Assembly: GCF_019645815.1 (NCBI RefSeq)
Contig: NZ_CP080997.1
Location: 1,926,880-1,990,879 of the forward strand
Length of the DNA stretch: 64,000 nt
From: Mycolicibacter heraklionensis
Lineage (GTDB): Bacteria > Actinomycetota > Actinomycetes > Mycobacteriales > Mycobacteriaceae
Direction of reading: 5' to 3'
The notes beneath the pieces are model-generated. The model did no database searches and was not told the DNA's origin. It worked only from the letters and a program-made list of their open reading frames with translations. Made by a program: the position numbers and the translations under genes. How positions within the stretch are numbered: position 1 is the first letter of the stretch; every line of letters begins with the position of its first letter. Positions 36,714 through 45,527 of the stretch are shown piece after piece.

Positions 36714-37550
36714 CTACCGTCGCCGGCCGTATCGGTCGGCGAGCTTCTGCTCGACGGTCATCGGCGGCGCGGGCTCATCGGCATCGGCCTGATCCTGCGT
36801 CGCGGCGCGCTCCTCCCGCCGGGCCCGCAGCTCGGCGAACGCGAAGTACCCCAAACCTATTGGTGCCAGGATCCCGAATGCGATCCACTGAATCCCGTAG
36901 GACAGGAACGGCCCGGCATCCCGGCGTGGCAGCGCGATCACACCCAAACCGCCGGGCTGGTCCTCGACGAGCTGCAGATAGGACCCGGTCAGCGGAACGC
37001 CGGTCGTCGCCGCGACCTGCTCGGTGTTGATCGAGTACACCTGCCGAAAACCGTTCTCGGTGAAGGGGTTCTTGCCTTCAATGGCGCCTTGCGAGTCACG
37101 CAACCGCGCGGTGATGGTGACCTCGGAATCCGGTGGCGCAGGGATCTCCGGCACCCGCGAGCCGCCGTCGTCGGTACGCACGTAGCCGCGGTTCACCAGC
37201 ACGGTCGGCCCGCCTTTGACCGCGAACGGCGTCAGGACCTCCATCGCCGGCACTCCGTCGATGACCCGCAGTCGCACCAGCACCTGCGCCTCGGCCAGGT
37301 AGTGCCCGGTGGCGGTCACCGGCCGCCACTGCTCGTCCGGCGCCGACGAATCCTGATGCGGTAGCAGCGTGGTCACCGGTACGGGTTCGGCGGTCAGTGC
37401 GTGTTCGAGTTGGCTGTTCGCCCGGGAAGTGGTGGTGTTCTTGCCCAGCTGCCACGGCGCCAGCACGGTGAAGCACAGGTAGGCGAAGCCCAGCACCACC
37501 GCCGCCAGGGCCAGCCAGCTCGGGCGCAGCAGGAAGGCCAGGCGTCGCAT
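36714..37550 (-). CDS. SURF1-family membrane protein (cytochrome c oxidase assembly type)
   Basis: The 278-aa protein has membrane segments near residues 12-32 and 218-238 flanking an extracytoplasmic beta domain, the SURF1/Shy1 layout. Conserved pieces are WRPVTATGHYL, VLVNRGYV and QWIAFGILAPIGLGYFA. SURF1 proteins help insert haem a in the aa3-type terminal oxidase. It corresponds to Rv2235. The ATG overlaps the ptpA stop by one base (TGATG), so it is co-translated with ptpA-ptkA. Confidence 0.88.
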   Translation of the reverse strand: MRRLAFLLRPSWLALAAVVLGFAYLCFTVLAPWQLGKNTTTSRANSQLEHALTAEPVPVTTLLPHQDSSAPDEQWRPVTATGHYLAEAQVLVRLRVIDGVPAMEVLTPFAVKGGPTVLVNRGYVRTDDGGSRVPEIPAPPDSEVTITARLRDSQGAIEGKNPFTENGFRQVYSINTEQVAATTGVPLTGSYLQLVEDQPGGLGVIALPRRDAGPFLSYGIQWIAFGILAPIGLGYFAFAELRARREERAATQDQADADEPAPPMTVEQKLADRYGRRR

Positions 37551-38044
37551 CAGCCGCTCTCGCCCAACGCCAGCTGCCCGTCTACCCAGGCATGCAGTCC
37601 CGGTAGCGCGGCCGCGATGACGGTGAAGGCCCGCACGAAATCGTCATGACCGCCGTAGTAGGGATCGTCGACGTCCGGTACGGCCGCACCCGAACGCGGG
37701 TCGAAGGACCGCAGCATCCGGATCCGCTCGGCCGGAATGCCCAGCCCCTGCAGCAGCCCGACGTGGTTGCGTCCCAGCGCCACCACCAGGTCCGCGGCCT
37801 CGTGCTCGGGCCCGACCTGGGCGGCGCGATGCTCCACCGGATAACCGTTGTCGCGCAGCACCCGATTGGTGCGTTCGTCGGCGCCCTTGCCGACATGCCA
37901 GTCCGCGGTTCCGGCGCTGGTCACCCGCACGGTGCCGCTCAGTCCGCGCTGCGCGAGCTGGTGGGCGAACATCTTCTCGGCCATCGGCGAGCGGCAGATG
38001 TTGCCGGTGCAGACGAACGTGACATGCAGCATCGGGTCAGACAC
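37550..38044 (-). CDS. ptpA: Low-molecular-weight protein tyrosine phosphatase PtpA
   Basis: The 164-aa LMW-PTP has the catalytic loop VCTGNICRSPMAEK (nucleophile Cys12, Arg18) and the general acid loop DVDDPYYGG. In pathogenic mycobacteria PtpA is secreted and blocks phagosome maturation; in other species the target is unclear. The GTG at 38044 gives the N-terminus [14 protein letters not shown] as in M. tuberculosis; the ATG at 38032 is an internal alternative. It overlaps the end of ptkA by eight bases, keeping the kinase-phosphatase pair. Confidence 0.93.
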   Translation of the reverse strand: MSDPMLHVTFVCTGNICRSPMAEKMFAHQLAQRGLSGTVRVTSAGTADWHVGKGADERTNRVLRDNGYPVEHRAAQVGPEHEAADLVVALGRNHVGLLQGLGIPAERIRMLRSFDPRSGAAVPDVDDPYYGGHDDFVRAFTVIAAALPGLHAWVDGQLALGESG

Positions 38045-38714
38045 CGAGCACCTCCCGTAGTTCGGTGACGGTCTGCACGTGGGCAACGGGACCGTCGGCG
38101 AATTCGGTATCGGCGATGTCCGCATAGTCGGACTGACCGTAGCCCCAACCGACCAGCACCGTGTCGATCCCGTGCGCGGCCGCACCGTCCACATCATGAC
38201 GCCGGTCGCCCACCATCAGGACGCGCTGCGGCAGCGGCGCCAGCTGATCCAGGGCATGGGCCACCACGTCGGACTTGGCGGCCCGGGCGCCGTCGACACT
38301 GGCACCGGCAACCACCTCGAAATAACCGTCGAGCCCGAAATGCGCGAGGATCTTGCGCGCGGTCGGCTCGACCTTGGAGGTGGCCACGGCCAACCGGACC
38401 CCGGCGGCCCGCAGGTCGCTCAGCAGCGCGGCGACGCCGTCGAACATGGTGTTCATCTGCCACCCGCGGCTGGTGTAGTCGGCACGGTAGGCGGCGACCG
38501 CGGCCTCGGTCTGCTCGCCGAGGCCCATCGCCGCCAGGGTGTGGTGCATCGGCGGGCCGACGAGCCGGGCAGCCAGATCACCCTCGGGAATCGGTGCGCC
38601 GATGTGGTCCAGCGCGTGCCGGAAGCTGGCGACGATCCCGGCCGCGGAGTCGGTCAAGGTGCCGTCCAGGTCGAAGATCACCAATTCGGCGGCGGCGGTG
38701 CTCGTGCGCGTCAC
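38037..38714 (-). CDS. ptkA: HAD-superfamily protein PtkA (tyrosine kinase partner of PtpA)
   Basis: The 225-aa protein has HAD motif I ([12 protein letters not shown], Asp15 and Asp17), motif II region [13 protein letters not shown] and motif [16 protein letters not shown]. In sequence it is a phosphoglycolate-phosphatase-like HAD. The M. tuberculosis orthologue Rv2232 is reported as a tyrosine kinase that phosphorylates PtpA and has an N-terminal disordered extension of about 80 residues. Here the GTG at 38714 places the HAD core near residue 10, so that extension is missing; the frame upstream (to 38801) is not long enough to supply it. It overlaps ptpA. Confidence 0.85.
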   Translation of the reverse strand: MTRTSTAAAELVIFDLDGTLTDSAAGIVASFRHALDHIGAPIPEGDLAARLVGPPMHHTLAAMGLGEQTEAAVAAYRADYTSRGWQMNTMFDGVAALLSDLRAAGVRLAVATSKVEPTARKILAHFGLDGYFEVVAGASVDGARAAKSDVVAHALDQLAPLPQRVLMVGDRRHDVDGAAAHGIDTVLVGWGYGQSDYADIADTEFADGPVAHVQTVTELREVLGV

Positions 38715-38761
38715 GGTCCCATTGTCCCCGACGTGCGCGGAGAGCTCGCCGGGTGGCGCAC

Positions 38762-38767
38762 TACTGT
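38762..38767 (+). promoter_or_regulatory. -10 box of a leaderless Nif3-operon transcript
   Basis: TACTGT ends eight bases before the GTG start at 38776, so the message would begin at or within a base or two of the start codon. The divergent ptkA start is 61 bases away. Confidence 0.4.
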
Positions 38768-38775
38768 CTTGCAGT

Positions 38776-39909
38776 GTGACCGCGCGGCTGGCTGACGTCA
38801 TTGACGTACTGGATGCGGCCTACCCGCCCGGGCTGGCCCACTCCTGGGACTCGGTCGGGCTGGTCTGCGGTGACCCCGACGACCTGGTGAGCTCGGTGAC
38901 GATCGCGGTGGACGCCACCTCGGCGGTGGTCGACGAGGTTCCCGACGGCGGCCTGCTGCTGGCCCACCACCCGCTGCTGCTGCGCGGGGTGGACACCGTG
39001 GCGGCCAGCACCCCCAAGGGTTCGCTGGTGCACCGGCTGATCCGGACCGGTCGCGCCCTGTTCACCGCCCACACCAACGCCGACGCGGCCGCGCCCGGGG
39101 TCTCCGACGCGCTCGCGGCAGCACTCGGGCTGACCGTGGAGTCCGTGCTGGAGCCGGCCGGCCCGACCGCCGACACCGACAAATGGGTGATCTACACCCC
39201 GGCCGAGCACGCCGAGGCGGTTCGCGCCGCGGTCTTCGCGGCCGGCGCGGGCCGTATCGGTGACTACACGCAGTGCAGTTGGAGTGTGCCGGGCACCGGC
39301 CAGTTCCTGCCCGGCGACGGTGCAACGCCGACGATCGGCCAGGTGGGCGCGGTGGAGCGCGTCCCCGAGGACCGCGTCGAGGTGGTGGCCCCGGCGCGCG
39401 CACGCGGGGCGATTCACGCGGCGCTGCTGGCCGCCCATCCCTACGAGGAGCCGGCGTTCGACATCTTCGCGGTGCAGCCGCTGCCCGCCGGGGTGGGAAT
39501 CGGCCGGGTCGGCAGTCTGGCGACCCCGGAGCCGTTGAGCGCGTTCGTTGCCCGCGTCGCCGCGGGCCTGCCGGCCACCTCGTGGGGGGTGCGGGCCTGC
39601 GGAGACCCCGACTTGCCGGTCTCGCGGGTGGCGGTCTGCGGTGGCGCGGGAGATTCCCTGCTGGATGCCGCGGCGGCCGCCGACGCGCAGGTCTACGTCA
39701 CCGCGGACTTGCGGCACCATCCGGCGGACGAGCATTCCCGGCGGTCTGCGGTGGCGCTGGTCGACGTGGCCCACTGGGCCAGTGAATACCCGTGGTGCGC
39801 GCAGGCCGCCGACGTACTCCGCTCGCATTTCGGTGCGACGCTGCCGGTGCGTGTCAGCACGCTGCGCACCGACCCCTGGAATCTCGCGCATGAAGGAGAC
39901 CGGTCATGA
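38776..39909 (+). CDS. Nif3-like dinuclear metal-centre protein
   Basis: The 377-aa protein is a long Nif3/YbgI family member with an inserted PII-like middle domain. The metal-binding motif is [12 protein letters not shown] (residues about 61-72), a second is HTNADAA, and the C-terminal metal segment is [16 protein letters not shown]...VDVAHWASE. It is often annotated GTP cyclohydrolase I type 2, but that activity is doubtful for the family. It corresponds to Rv2230c. The stop overlaps the ATG of the zinc-ribbon gene (ATGA). Confidence 0.88.
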   Translation: MTARLADVIDVLDAAYPPGLAHSWDSVGLVCGDPDDLVSSVTIAVDATSAVVDEVPDGGLLLAHHPLLLRGVDTVAASTPKGSLVHRLIRTGRALFTAHTNADAAAPGVSDALAAALGLTVESVLEPAGPTADTDKWVIYTPAEHAEAVRAAVFAAGAGRIGDYTQCSWSVPGTGQFLPGDGATPTIGQVGAVERVPEDRVEVVAPARARGAIHAALLAAHPYEEPAFDIFAVQPLPAGVGIGRVGSLATPEPLSAFVARVAAGLPATSWGVRACGDPDLPVSRVAVCGGAGDSLLDAAAAADAQVYVTADLRHHPADEHSRRSAVALVDVAHWASEYPWCAQAADVLRSHFGATLPVRVSTLRTDPWNLAHEGDRS

Positions 39910-40640
39910 AGGCTGCTGTAGCTCAACAACGTTCGCTGCTGGAGTTGCTGGAGCTGGACGCCGAGCTGGCCCGGATTGCGCACCGCGCCGGGCATCTTCC
40001 CGAGCGGCAGGACCGCGAGCGGATCCAGGCTGAGCACACCGCGGCCGCTGACCGGCTGGCCGCGCTGGAGTTGGCCTTGGAGGACTTGGACGCCCAAGCC
40101 GGCCGTTTCGAGTCGGAGATCGACGCGGTGCGCCAGCGTGAAGACCGTGATCGTGCCCTGCTGGATTCGGGACAGGCCAACGTCAAACAGGTCGTCGACC
40201 TGCAGCATGAGCTGGAGACGCTGCAGAAGCGTCAGTCCAGCTTGGAGGACTCGCTGCTGGAGTTGATGGAGCAGCGCGAGCAACTGCAGACCCAGGCGAC
40301 CGCGGAAGCAACCGTGCTTGAAGGCCTGGCCGCCGACTTGGCCCGGGTGCAGGAGGCGGTGGACACCGCCCTGGCCGAGATCGAGACCACCCGCGGGCAG
40401 CGCGCGGCGAGCCGCGACGAGCTCGCCGCCACGATCGACGACGAGCTGCTGGCGCTCTATGAGCGGCAGCGGGCTTCCGGTGGGGTCGGCGCGGGACCGC
40501 TGCGGGGCGGCCAGTGCGGCGCCTGCCGAATCGAGATCGACCGCGGTGAGCTGGCCCGGATCTCGGCAGCGGCGCCCGAGGAGGTGCTGCGCTGCCCGGA
40601 GTGCAACGCGATCCTGCTGAGGGTCAAGGACTTCGGTTAG
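39906..40640 (+). CDS. Coiled-coil C4 zinc-ribbon protein (Rv2229c/CdsZ type)
   Basis: The 244-aa protein is a long antiparallel coiled coil (about 10-190) followed by a C4-type zinc ribbon CGAC...CPEC (residues about 203-232). Family members with this layout are widespread in actinobacteria and proposed to bind nucleic acid or act in RNA metabolism. It is translationally coupled to the Nif3 gene (ATGA overlap) and is followed after ten bases by the RNase H fusion gene, an order conserved in mycobacteria. Confidence 0.88.
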   Translation: MKAAVAQQRSLLELLELDAELARIAHRAGHLPERQDRERIQAEHTAAADRLAALELALEDLDAQAGRFESEIDAVRQREDRDRALLDSGQANVKQVVDLQHELETLQKRQSSLEDSLLELMEQREQLQTQATAEATVLEGLAADLARVQEAVDTALAEIETTRGQRAASRDELAATIDDELLALYERQRASGGVGAGPLRGGQCGACRIEIDRGELARISAAAPEEVLRCPECNAILLRVKDFG

Positions 40641-40650
40641 TGCGTCGCCG

Positions 40651-41739
40651 ATGAAGGTGATCATTGAAGCCGACGGCGGGTCGCGGGGGAACCCGGGCCC
40701 GGCCGGCTACGGGGCGGTGGTGTGGTCCGCCGATCGCTCCGAGGTGCTCGCCGAGGCCAAGGAGGCCATCGGCGTTGCCACCAACAACGTCGCCGAATAC
40801 CGGGGCCTGGTCGCGGGATTGTCTGCAGCGGCCCGGTTGGGTGCCGCCGAGGTGGCGGTGTTCATGGACTCCAAGCTGGTGGTCGAACAGATGGCCGGCC
40901 GGTGGAAGGTCAAACATCCCGACCTGATCCCGTTGCACCGGCAGGCGCGCGAGCTGGCCTCGGGCTTCGACCACGTCCGCTACACCTGGATACCGCGGGA
41001 GAAGAATTCCCACGCGGACCGGTTGGCCAACGAGGCCATGGACGCCGCCGCCGGAATCGACCGGCCCGCAACGACGCCGGCGGAGAAGGCTCCTGCGCCT
41101 ACGGCTCCCGGCTGGACCGGCGCGACGGGAACGGCGACTCGGCTGCTGTTGCTGCGGCACGGCCAGACCGAGCTGTCGGTGCACCGCCGCTACTCCGGAC
41201 GCGGGAACCCGCCACTGACCGACACCGGCCGGCAGCAGGCCGATGCGGCGGCGCGCTACCTGGCCCAGCGCGGCGGTATCGCGGCGGTCATCAGCTCACC
41301 GCTGCAGCGCTGCCGCGACACCGCCGAGGCGGCGGCGAAGCTGCTGCGGTTGGACGTCACCGTCGATGAGGACCTGACCGAGACCGACTTCGGGGCCTGG
41401 GAGGGCCTGACCTTCGCCGAGGCCGCCGAGCGCGATCCCGACCTGCACCGGCGCTGGCTGAAGGACACCTCCACGCAGCCCCCCGACGGGGAGAGCTTCG
41501 ACGCCGTGCAGCAGCGGGTGCTGGCCGCGCGCGACCGGATCGTCGCTGACCACAGCGGCAGCACCGTGCTGGTGGTGTCGCATGTGACGCCGATCAAGAC
41601 CGTGCTGCGCCTGGCGCTGGACGCCGGCCCGGCCATCTTGTACCGGCTGCACCTGGACTTGGCGTCGCTGAGCATCGCCGAGTTCTACGGCGACGGGCCC
41701 GCGTCGGTGCGCCTGGTGAATCAGACCGCCTACCTGTAG
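40651..41739 (+). CDS. Bifunctional RNase HI / histidine-acid phosphatase
   Basis: The 362-aa protein is a natural fusion. Residues 1-140 form an RNase H fold (IEADGGSRGNPGPAGYG, ATNNVAEYRGL, FMDSKLVVEQM, HADRLANEA with the DEDD-type acidic residues). After a Pro/Ala linker, residues about 165-362 are a phosphoglycerate-mutase-like phosphatase (LLLLRHGQTELS, ISSPLQRCRDTA, VVSHVTPIK). In M. tuberculosis Rv2228c the second half shows alpha-ribazole phosphatase (CobC) activity and the first degrades RNA in hybrids. It is the last gene collinear with M. tuberculosis before the large insert. Confidence 0.92.
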   Translation: MKVIIEADGGSRGNPGPAGYGAVVWSADRSEVLAEAKEAIGVATNNVAEYRGLVAGLSAAARLGAAEVAVFMDSKLVVEQMAGRWKVKHPDLIPLHRQARELASGFDHVRYTWIPREKNSHADRLANEAMDAAAGIDRPATTPAEKAPAPTAPGWTGATGTATRLLLLRHGQTELSVHRRYSGRGNPPLTDTGRQQADAAARYLAQRGGIAAVISSPLQRCRDTAEAAAKLLRLDVTVDEDLTETDFGAWEGLTFAEAAERDPDLHRRWLKDTSTQPPDGESFDAVQQRVLAARDRIVADHSGSTVLVVSHVTPIKTVLRLALDAGPAILYRLHLDLASLSIAEFYGDGPASVRLVNQTAYL

Positions 41740-41764
41740 TCCCTGTAGTCGCGCATCGCGCGCG

Positions 41765-42340
41765 TCAATCGTGCAGGTGCACGCGTTCACCGTGGGTTCC
41801 GAAGATCACGATGGCCTCGGCCGGGCCGTCGACCGCGCCGAACCAATGCGGTGTCCAGGTGGAGAACTCGACCGCTTCACCGGGCCCGATCAGGAAATCG
41901 TCGTCACCGAGCACCAACCGGAGCCGGCCGGACAGCACGTACATCCACTCGTGGCCCTCGTGCACCGGCAGCTCGGCCGGGCGTCGGCGGCGTACACCGA
42001 CCCGGATCTTGAAGGCATGCAGACCCCCGGCCGGCCCGTGCCGAGTCAGCGGCCAATAGGTGATGCCGTGGTGTGTGTGCGAGGCGCCCCGCACCCGCGG
42101 ATCCTGGTGCTGCGGGGCGCGCAGCAACTCATCGGTGCTGACCGACAGGGCCTCGGCCAGCCGGGGCAGGTGATCCAGCGCCAGGCGTCGCTTGCCCGAT
42201 TCCAGCCGGCTCAACGTCGAGACGTCGATGCGCGCGCGGGTCGCCACGTCCTCCAGGGTCAGCCCCTGCTGGGTGCGCAGCTCACGCAGCCGACGCCGCA
42301 CCCGCAGGTCTACACCGCCGTCGTCAGTGCTTGCCTGCAT
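41765..42340 (-). CDS. XRE-family regulator with C-terminal cupin domain
   Basis: The 191-aa protein has an N-terminal Cro/CI helix-turn-helix (LRTQQGLTLEDVATRARIDV, STLSRLESGKRRL) and a cupin from about residue 100 (LPVHEGHEWMYVLSGRLRLVLGDDDFLIGPGEAVEF), with the His/Glu of a metal-binding cupin. Such regulators sense small metabolites. The ATG at 42340 is chosen because an 11-base inverted repeat spans the upstream region; an ATG at 42382 with a GAAAAGG site is a real alternative adding 14 residues. It is divergent from the microprotein/YeiH pair, its probable target. Confidence 0.85.
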   Translation of the reverse strand: MQASTDDGGVDLRVRRRLRELRTQQGLTLEDVATRARIDVSTLSRLESGKRRLALDHLPRLAEALSVSTDELLRAPQHQDPRVRGASHTHHGITYWPLTRHGPAGGLHAFKIRVGVRRRRPAELPVHEGHEWMYVLSGRLRLVLGDDDFLIGPGEAVEFSTWTPHWFGAVDGPAEAIVIFGTHGERVHLHD

Positions 42341-42381
42341 AGCAATCCAGGTTGCCAGGGTCGGCGGCGGGCAGGCAAGCA
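42328..42381. promoter_or_regulatory. Widely spaced 11-base inverted repeat at the XRE-cupin start
   Basis: TGCTTGCCTGC (42328-42338) and its exact complement GCAGGCAAGCA (42371-42381) are 43 bp apart, about four helical turns. This would place two half-sites on one face of DNA and could support looping or autoregulation. One arm overlaps the assumed start codon region. Confidence 0.4.
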
Positions 42382-42476
42382 TGGGCGCGCCTTTTCAGCG
42401 ACGGTGATTTGAACTCTGTCATCGCGCACCGGCGGTGTCATACCGTTACGCCGAAACCACTGAAGAGAGGCCGCAG

Positions 42477-42572
42477 ATGAAGTGGTTGGGCGTGGACGGA
42501 TGGGCGAACCTCGTGGTCGGTGTGCTCATTGCGCTGGCCCTGGCCGACCTGCTCCCGAAGATTCCGTGGTGA
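42477..42572 (+). CDS. 31-aa membrane microprotein ahead of the YeiH-type transporter
   Basis: A short frame starting ATG at 42477 encodes [12 protein letters not shown], then a hydrophobic helix ([14 protein letters not shown]), then PKIPW and a TGA at 42570. An AGAGAGG ribosome site lies about eight bases upstream. It ends four bases before the ATG of the transporter gene. The ribosome site, a clean single-helix composition and tight spacing argue for a real gene, perhaps a small subunit or regulator of the transporter. It is too short for most gene finders. Confidence 0.6.
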   Translation: MKWLGVDGWANLVVGVLIALALADLLPKIPW

Positions 42573-42576
42573 CCAA

Positions 42577-43698
42577 ATGACCACGACGCGCCCAGATTCA
42601 GAGCAGTTCGCCACGGACGCGGTCTTCACCAGCCGGCGCCCGCTGGACTATCTGCCCGGCGTCGCGTTGCTGCTGGCCGTCGGGCTGCTCGGCAAGTACG
42701 CCCAGCGGTGGTGGCTGGCGCTGGGCCACCAGCTGCACGCGACGGTGCCCGACATCGAATATGTGCTGTGGGCCATCGTCATCGGGCTCGTGATCAGAAA
42801 CACCGTCGGACTGCACCGGGTCTTTCTCCCGGGCGTGCTGACCTACGAGTTCTGGCTCAAGGTCGGCATCGTCGCGCTGGGTTCTCGATTCGTGCTCGGC
42901 GATATCGCCAAACTGGGCGGTATCAGCCTGATTCAGATTCTGCTCGACATGACGATTGCCGGCGCAATAATCCTTGGCGCAGCACACCTTTTCGGGTTGT
43001 CCGGAAAGCTCGGGTCCTTGCTGGCCATCGGCACCTCGATCTGCGGGGTGTCGGCGATCATCGCGTCGAAGGGTGCCATCCGCGCCAAGAACTCCGAGGT
43101 CAGTTATGCGATTGCCGCCATCCTGGCGCTCGGGGCAGTGGGCCTGTTCGTGTTGCCGCCGCTGGGCCACCTGATCGGGTTGAGTGACCACGAGTTCGGA
43201 CTGTGGGCAGGCCTGTCCGTGGACAACACCGCGGAGACGACCGCCACCGGTTACCTGTTCTCCGACGAGGCCGGCAAGATCGCGGTGCTGGTGAAATCCG
43301 TCCGCAACGCCCTGATCGGCTTCGTGGTCCTGGGTTTTGCGCTGTACTGGGCGGCGCGCGGACAGGCAGAGCAGGTGGCATCGGGCTACCGGGCCAAGGC
43401 GGCCTTCATCTGGCACCAGTTCCCCAAATTCGTCTTGGGGTTTCTGGTGGTGTCGGCGGTGGCCACACTGGGCTGGCTGGACAAGCCTCAGCTGACGAGC
43501 CTGGGCAACGTGTCGCGATGGGCTTTCCTGCTGACTTTCGCCGGCGTCGGTCTGTCCACCGACTTCCGCCAGATCGCCCGGGCGGGTTGGCGGCCGCTGC
43601 TGGTGGCTGTCATCGGCCTGGTGGTGGTGGCCACCGTGTCGTTGGGTCTGGTGCTGGTGACCTCCCGGTGGTTGGGCTGGGGTGTGGCTGCCGCCTGA
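42577..43698 (+). CDS. YeiH/UPF0324-family membrane transporter (putative sulfate/sulfonate exporter)
   Basis: The 373-aa integral membrane protein has about ten membrane segments and the YeiH family signatures [38 protein letters not shown] and [20 protein letters not shown], ending with a [12 protein letters not shown] segment. Family members are annotated as putative sulfate exporters, with limited experimental support. It follows the 31-aa membrane peptide by four bases and is divergent from the XRE-cupin regulator. Confidence 0.87.
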   Translation: MTTTRPDSEQFATDAVFTSRRPLDYLPGVALLLAVGLLGKYAQRWWLALGHQLHATVPDIEYVLWAIVIGLVIRNTVGLHRVFLPGVLTYEFWLKVGIVALGSRFVLGDIAKLGGISLIQILLDMTIAGAIILGAAHLFGLSGKLGSLLAIGTSICGVSAIIASKGAIRAKNSEVSYAIAAILALGAVGLFVLPPLGHLIGLSDHEFGLWAGLSVDNTAETTATGYLFSDEAGKIAVLVKSVRNALIGFVVLGFALYWAARGQAEQVASGYRAKAAFIWHQFPKFVLGFLVVSAVATLGWLDKPQLTSLGNVSRWAFLLTFAGVGLSTDFRQIARAGWRPLLVAVIGLVVVATVSLGLVLVTSRWLGWGVAAA

Positions 43699-43773
43699 GG
43701 GCTGATCTCGGGGTCATTTGCCTGAATAGCAAACAAGCGTGCCGTTTAGGGTTGCAGCCCGCATGCTCGATGC

Positions 43774-44430
43774 ATGAGCGAACGACCGATGACGGACGCA
43801 GTGCGCGACGCACAAGAGTTCTGGGACGAGTTCTACGGAGGCGACGATCCGGTCTGGAGTGGACGGTTCAACGTTGCGCTCGCCGAGATCACCGCCGACC
43901 TAGCCCCCGGCCGGGCACTGGATCTGGGCTGCGGGGAGGGCGCCGACGCCATCTGGCTGGCCGCGCACGGCTGGCAGGTGGTGGCGGTCGATATCTCGGC
44001 CAATGCGCTGGCACGCGGCCGGGCCGCCGCGCAAGAGCGCGACGTGGCTGCGCGCATCCGCTTTGAGCGCCACGACCTGTCCAGCAGCTTTCCGGACGGC
44101 CGATTCGACTTGGTGTCTGCGCAGTTTCTGCACTCGCCGGTGGAACTGGACCGCGAACCGGTGCTGCGCCGGGCGGCCGACGCCGTGGCGGTGGGCGGCC
44201 GACTGCTGATCGTCGACCACGGCGCCGCGCCGCCGTGGGCCGGCGAGCACGTCCGCGAGCATCATTTCGCCACGGCCGACGAGGTGCTGGCCGGGCTGGG
44301 CATCGATGACGCGCAGTGGGAGCTGCTGCGGATCGGAACTGCCGACCGCGACGCCGTCGGACCCGACGGCCAGACCGGAGTGCTGATTGACAACGTGATC
44401 CTGCTGCGGCGTACCGAGCACACGGGGTAG
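43774..44430 (+). CDS. Class I SAM-dependent methyltransferase
   Basis: The 218-aa protein has the SAM motif I ALDLGCGEGADAIWLA near residue 48, the acidic loop VVAVDISANAL, and the motif IV region DLVSAQFLHSP. The N-terminal WDEFYGGDDPVWSGRFN resembles small thiol or tellurite-type methyltransferases. The substrate is unknown. It is convergent with the oxygenase gene, with eight bases between stops. Confidence 0.85.
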   Translation: MSERPMTDAVRDAQEFWDEFYGGDDPVWSGRFNVALAEITADLAPGRALDLGCGEGADAIWLAAHGWQVVAVDISANALARGRAAAQERDVAARIRFERHDLSSSFPDGRFDLVSAQFLHSPVELDREPVLRRAADAVAVGGRLLIVDHGAAPPWAGEHVREHHFATADEVLAGLGIDDAQWELLRIGTADRDAVGPDGQTGVLIDNVILLRRTEHTG

Positions 44431-44438
44431 GCGCGTCT

Positions 44439-45161
44439 TCACGCTGCGTCGTGAAAGATCAGCCCCAGCGTGTAGCGCTGACCCGAGCGGATCGGTGAGA
44501 CGCCGTGGCGCACCGGCGCTGTCGACCAGCCGCGGGTGGAGCGCACCGGCCGGTCGCGGGTGGTGAACACATAGCCGTGCCCGTGCGGCAGCTGCACGGC
44601 CACGCCCCGCGACTGCGCGCGCGGGCGCTGCTCGACGAGCAGAAACTCACCCCCGGTGTAGTCGGTGGCCGGGTCGCTGAGGTTGATCACCACCTGTAGG
44701 GGAAACACCAACTCGCCGTAGAGGTCCCGGTGCAGCGCATTCCAGTCTCCAGAGCCGTAGCGCAGCATCAGCGCGGTCGGCTTGGTCTGACCTGCCCGGT
44801 GGCAGTGGCTCAGCCACTCATCGAAGTCGTCGGGCCACGGCGCGTCCCGGCCCAGCCGGGTAGCCCAGTCCCGGGCGATCGGCAGCAGGCGCGGGTACAG
44901 CGCCCGCTTGAGCGCGTCGACGGGATCGGGTGCCGGTGCCGCGAAATATCGGTATTGCCCGGAGCCGTAGCGATGACGCTGCATGTCGACGGTGGCGCGG
45001 AAGCGCTCGTCGTCGTCGTAGCAACGCCGCAGCCGCGCCGCCTCGGCGACCGTCAGCAGCCGCGGCAGCAGGGCGCCGCCGCACTCGTCGAGTTCGGCGG
45101 CGACGGCGTCCCAGTCGCCGGCGTCCACCCGCCGCTCCCAGCGCGTCGCCGTCGTCGCCAT
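44439..45161 (-). CDS. 2-oxoglutarate/Fe(II)-dependent oxygenase
   Basis: The 240-aa protein has the double-stranded beta-helix facial triad: HRD in WNALHRDLYGE (His and Asp near residues 144-146) and the distal His in VRHGVSPI, with the 2OG-binding Arg in GQRYTLGLIFHD. The GGEFLLVEQRPRAQSRG core fits the prolyl 4-hydroxylase-like subclass. A hydroxylation or repair substrate cannot be assigned. It is divergent from the mce operon across a 366-base gap. Confidence 0.82.
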   Translation of the reverse strand: MATTATRWERRVDAGDWDAVAAELDECGGALLPRLLTVAEAARLRRCYDDDERFRATVDMQRHRYGSGQYRYFAAPAPDPVDALKRALYPRLLPIARDWATRLGRDAPWPDDFDEWLSHCHRAGQTKPTALMLRYGSGDWNALHRDLYGELVFPLQVVINLSDPATDYTGGEFLLVEQRPRAQSRGVAVQLPHGHGYVFTTRDRPVRSTRGWSTAPVRHGVSPIRSGQRYTLGLIFHDAA

Positions 45162-45340
45162 ACCGGGGTTCCTTCCGATCGGGTGCTATCGAGTGTGCGC
45201 CACCGTGCCGAAACCACGGTGCGGCGCGCGAGCGGTGTTGCCGTTCCGGTCGGTTCGATTAAATCGCCGTGCGCCAAATCTCCGGCAACTGGCAACCAGC
45301 AGCTTCCATGAACAGTGCGGTAGTAGGCCATTTGGGTCCG

Positions 45341-45369
45341 TTGACAGCTAACTCGTGCCCTCCTACTGT
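45341..45369 (+). promoter_or_regulatory. Sigma-A-type promoter of the mce operon
   Basis: TTGACA (45341-45346) and TACTGT (45364-45369) are separated by exactly 17 bases, the best consensus promoter in the window. Transcription would start near 45376. The rest of the 366-base gap (45162-45527) holds the short leader frame described next; 45170-45340 shows no gene. Confidence 0.65.
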
Positions 45370-45398
45370 TCCGGCCAACTACAGGAGGGGAGCGACGA

Positions 45399-45497
45399 AT
45401 GCGCGGGAGATCAGCAGTGACATGCGCACCTGGTGGGGCAGCAGTGGCGGAGCCGTCGTCGACCGGACGGCTCGTCGTACGCGCGCGAACGGGCTGA
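45399..45497 (+). CDS. Possible 32-aa leader peptide of the mce operon
   Basis: An ATG at 45399 sits about nine bases after AGGAGGGG and some 23 bases after the predicted transcription start. It encodes 32 residues starting MRGRSAVTCAPGGAAVAE, with a TGA at 45495. It ends 30 bases before yrbEA, whose own ribosome site is weak, so upstream translation could influence the operon. Composition is unremarkable, and it may not be a conserved protein. Confidence 0.35.
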   Translation: MRGRSAVTCAPGGAAVAEPSSTGRLVVRARTG

Positions 45498-45527
45498 CGC
45501 GTTGGCGCACACCACAGGCAGGCAGCG

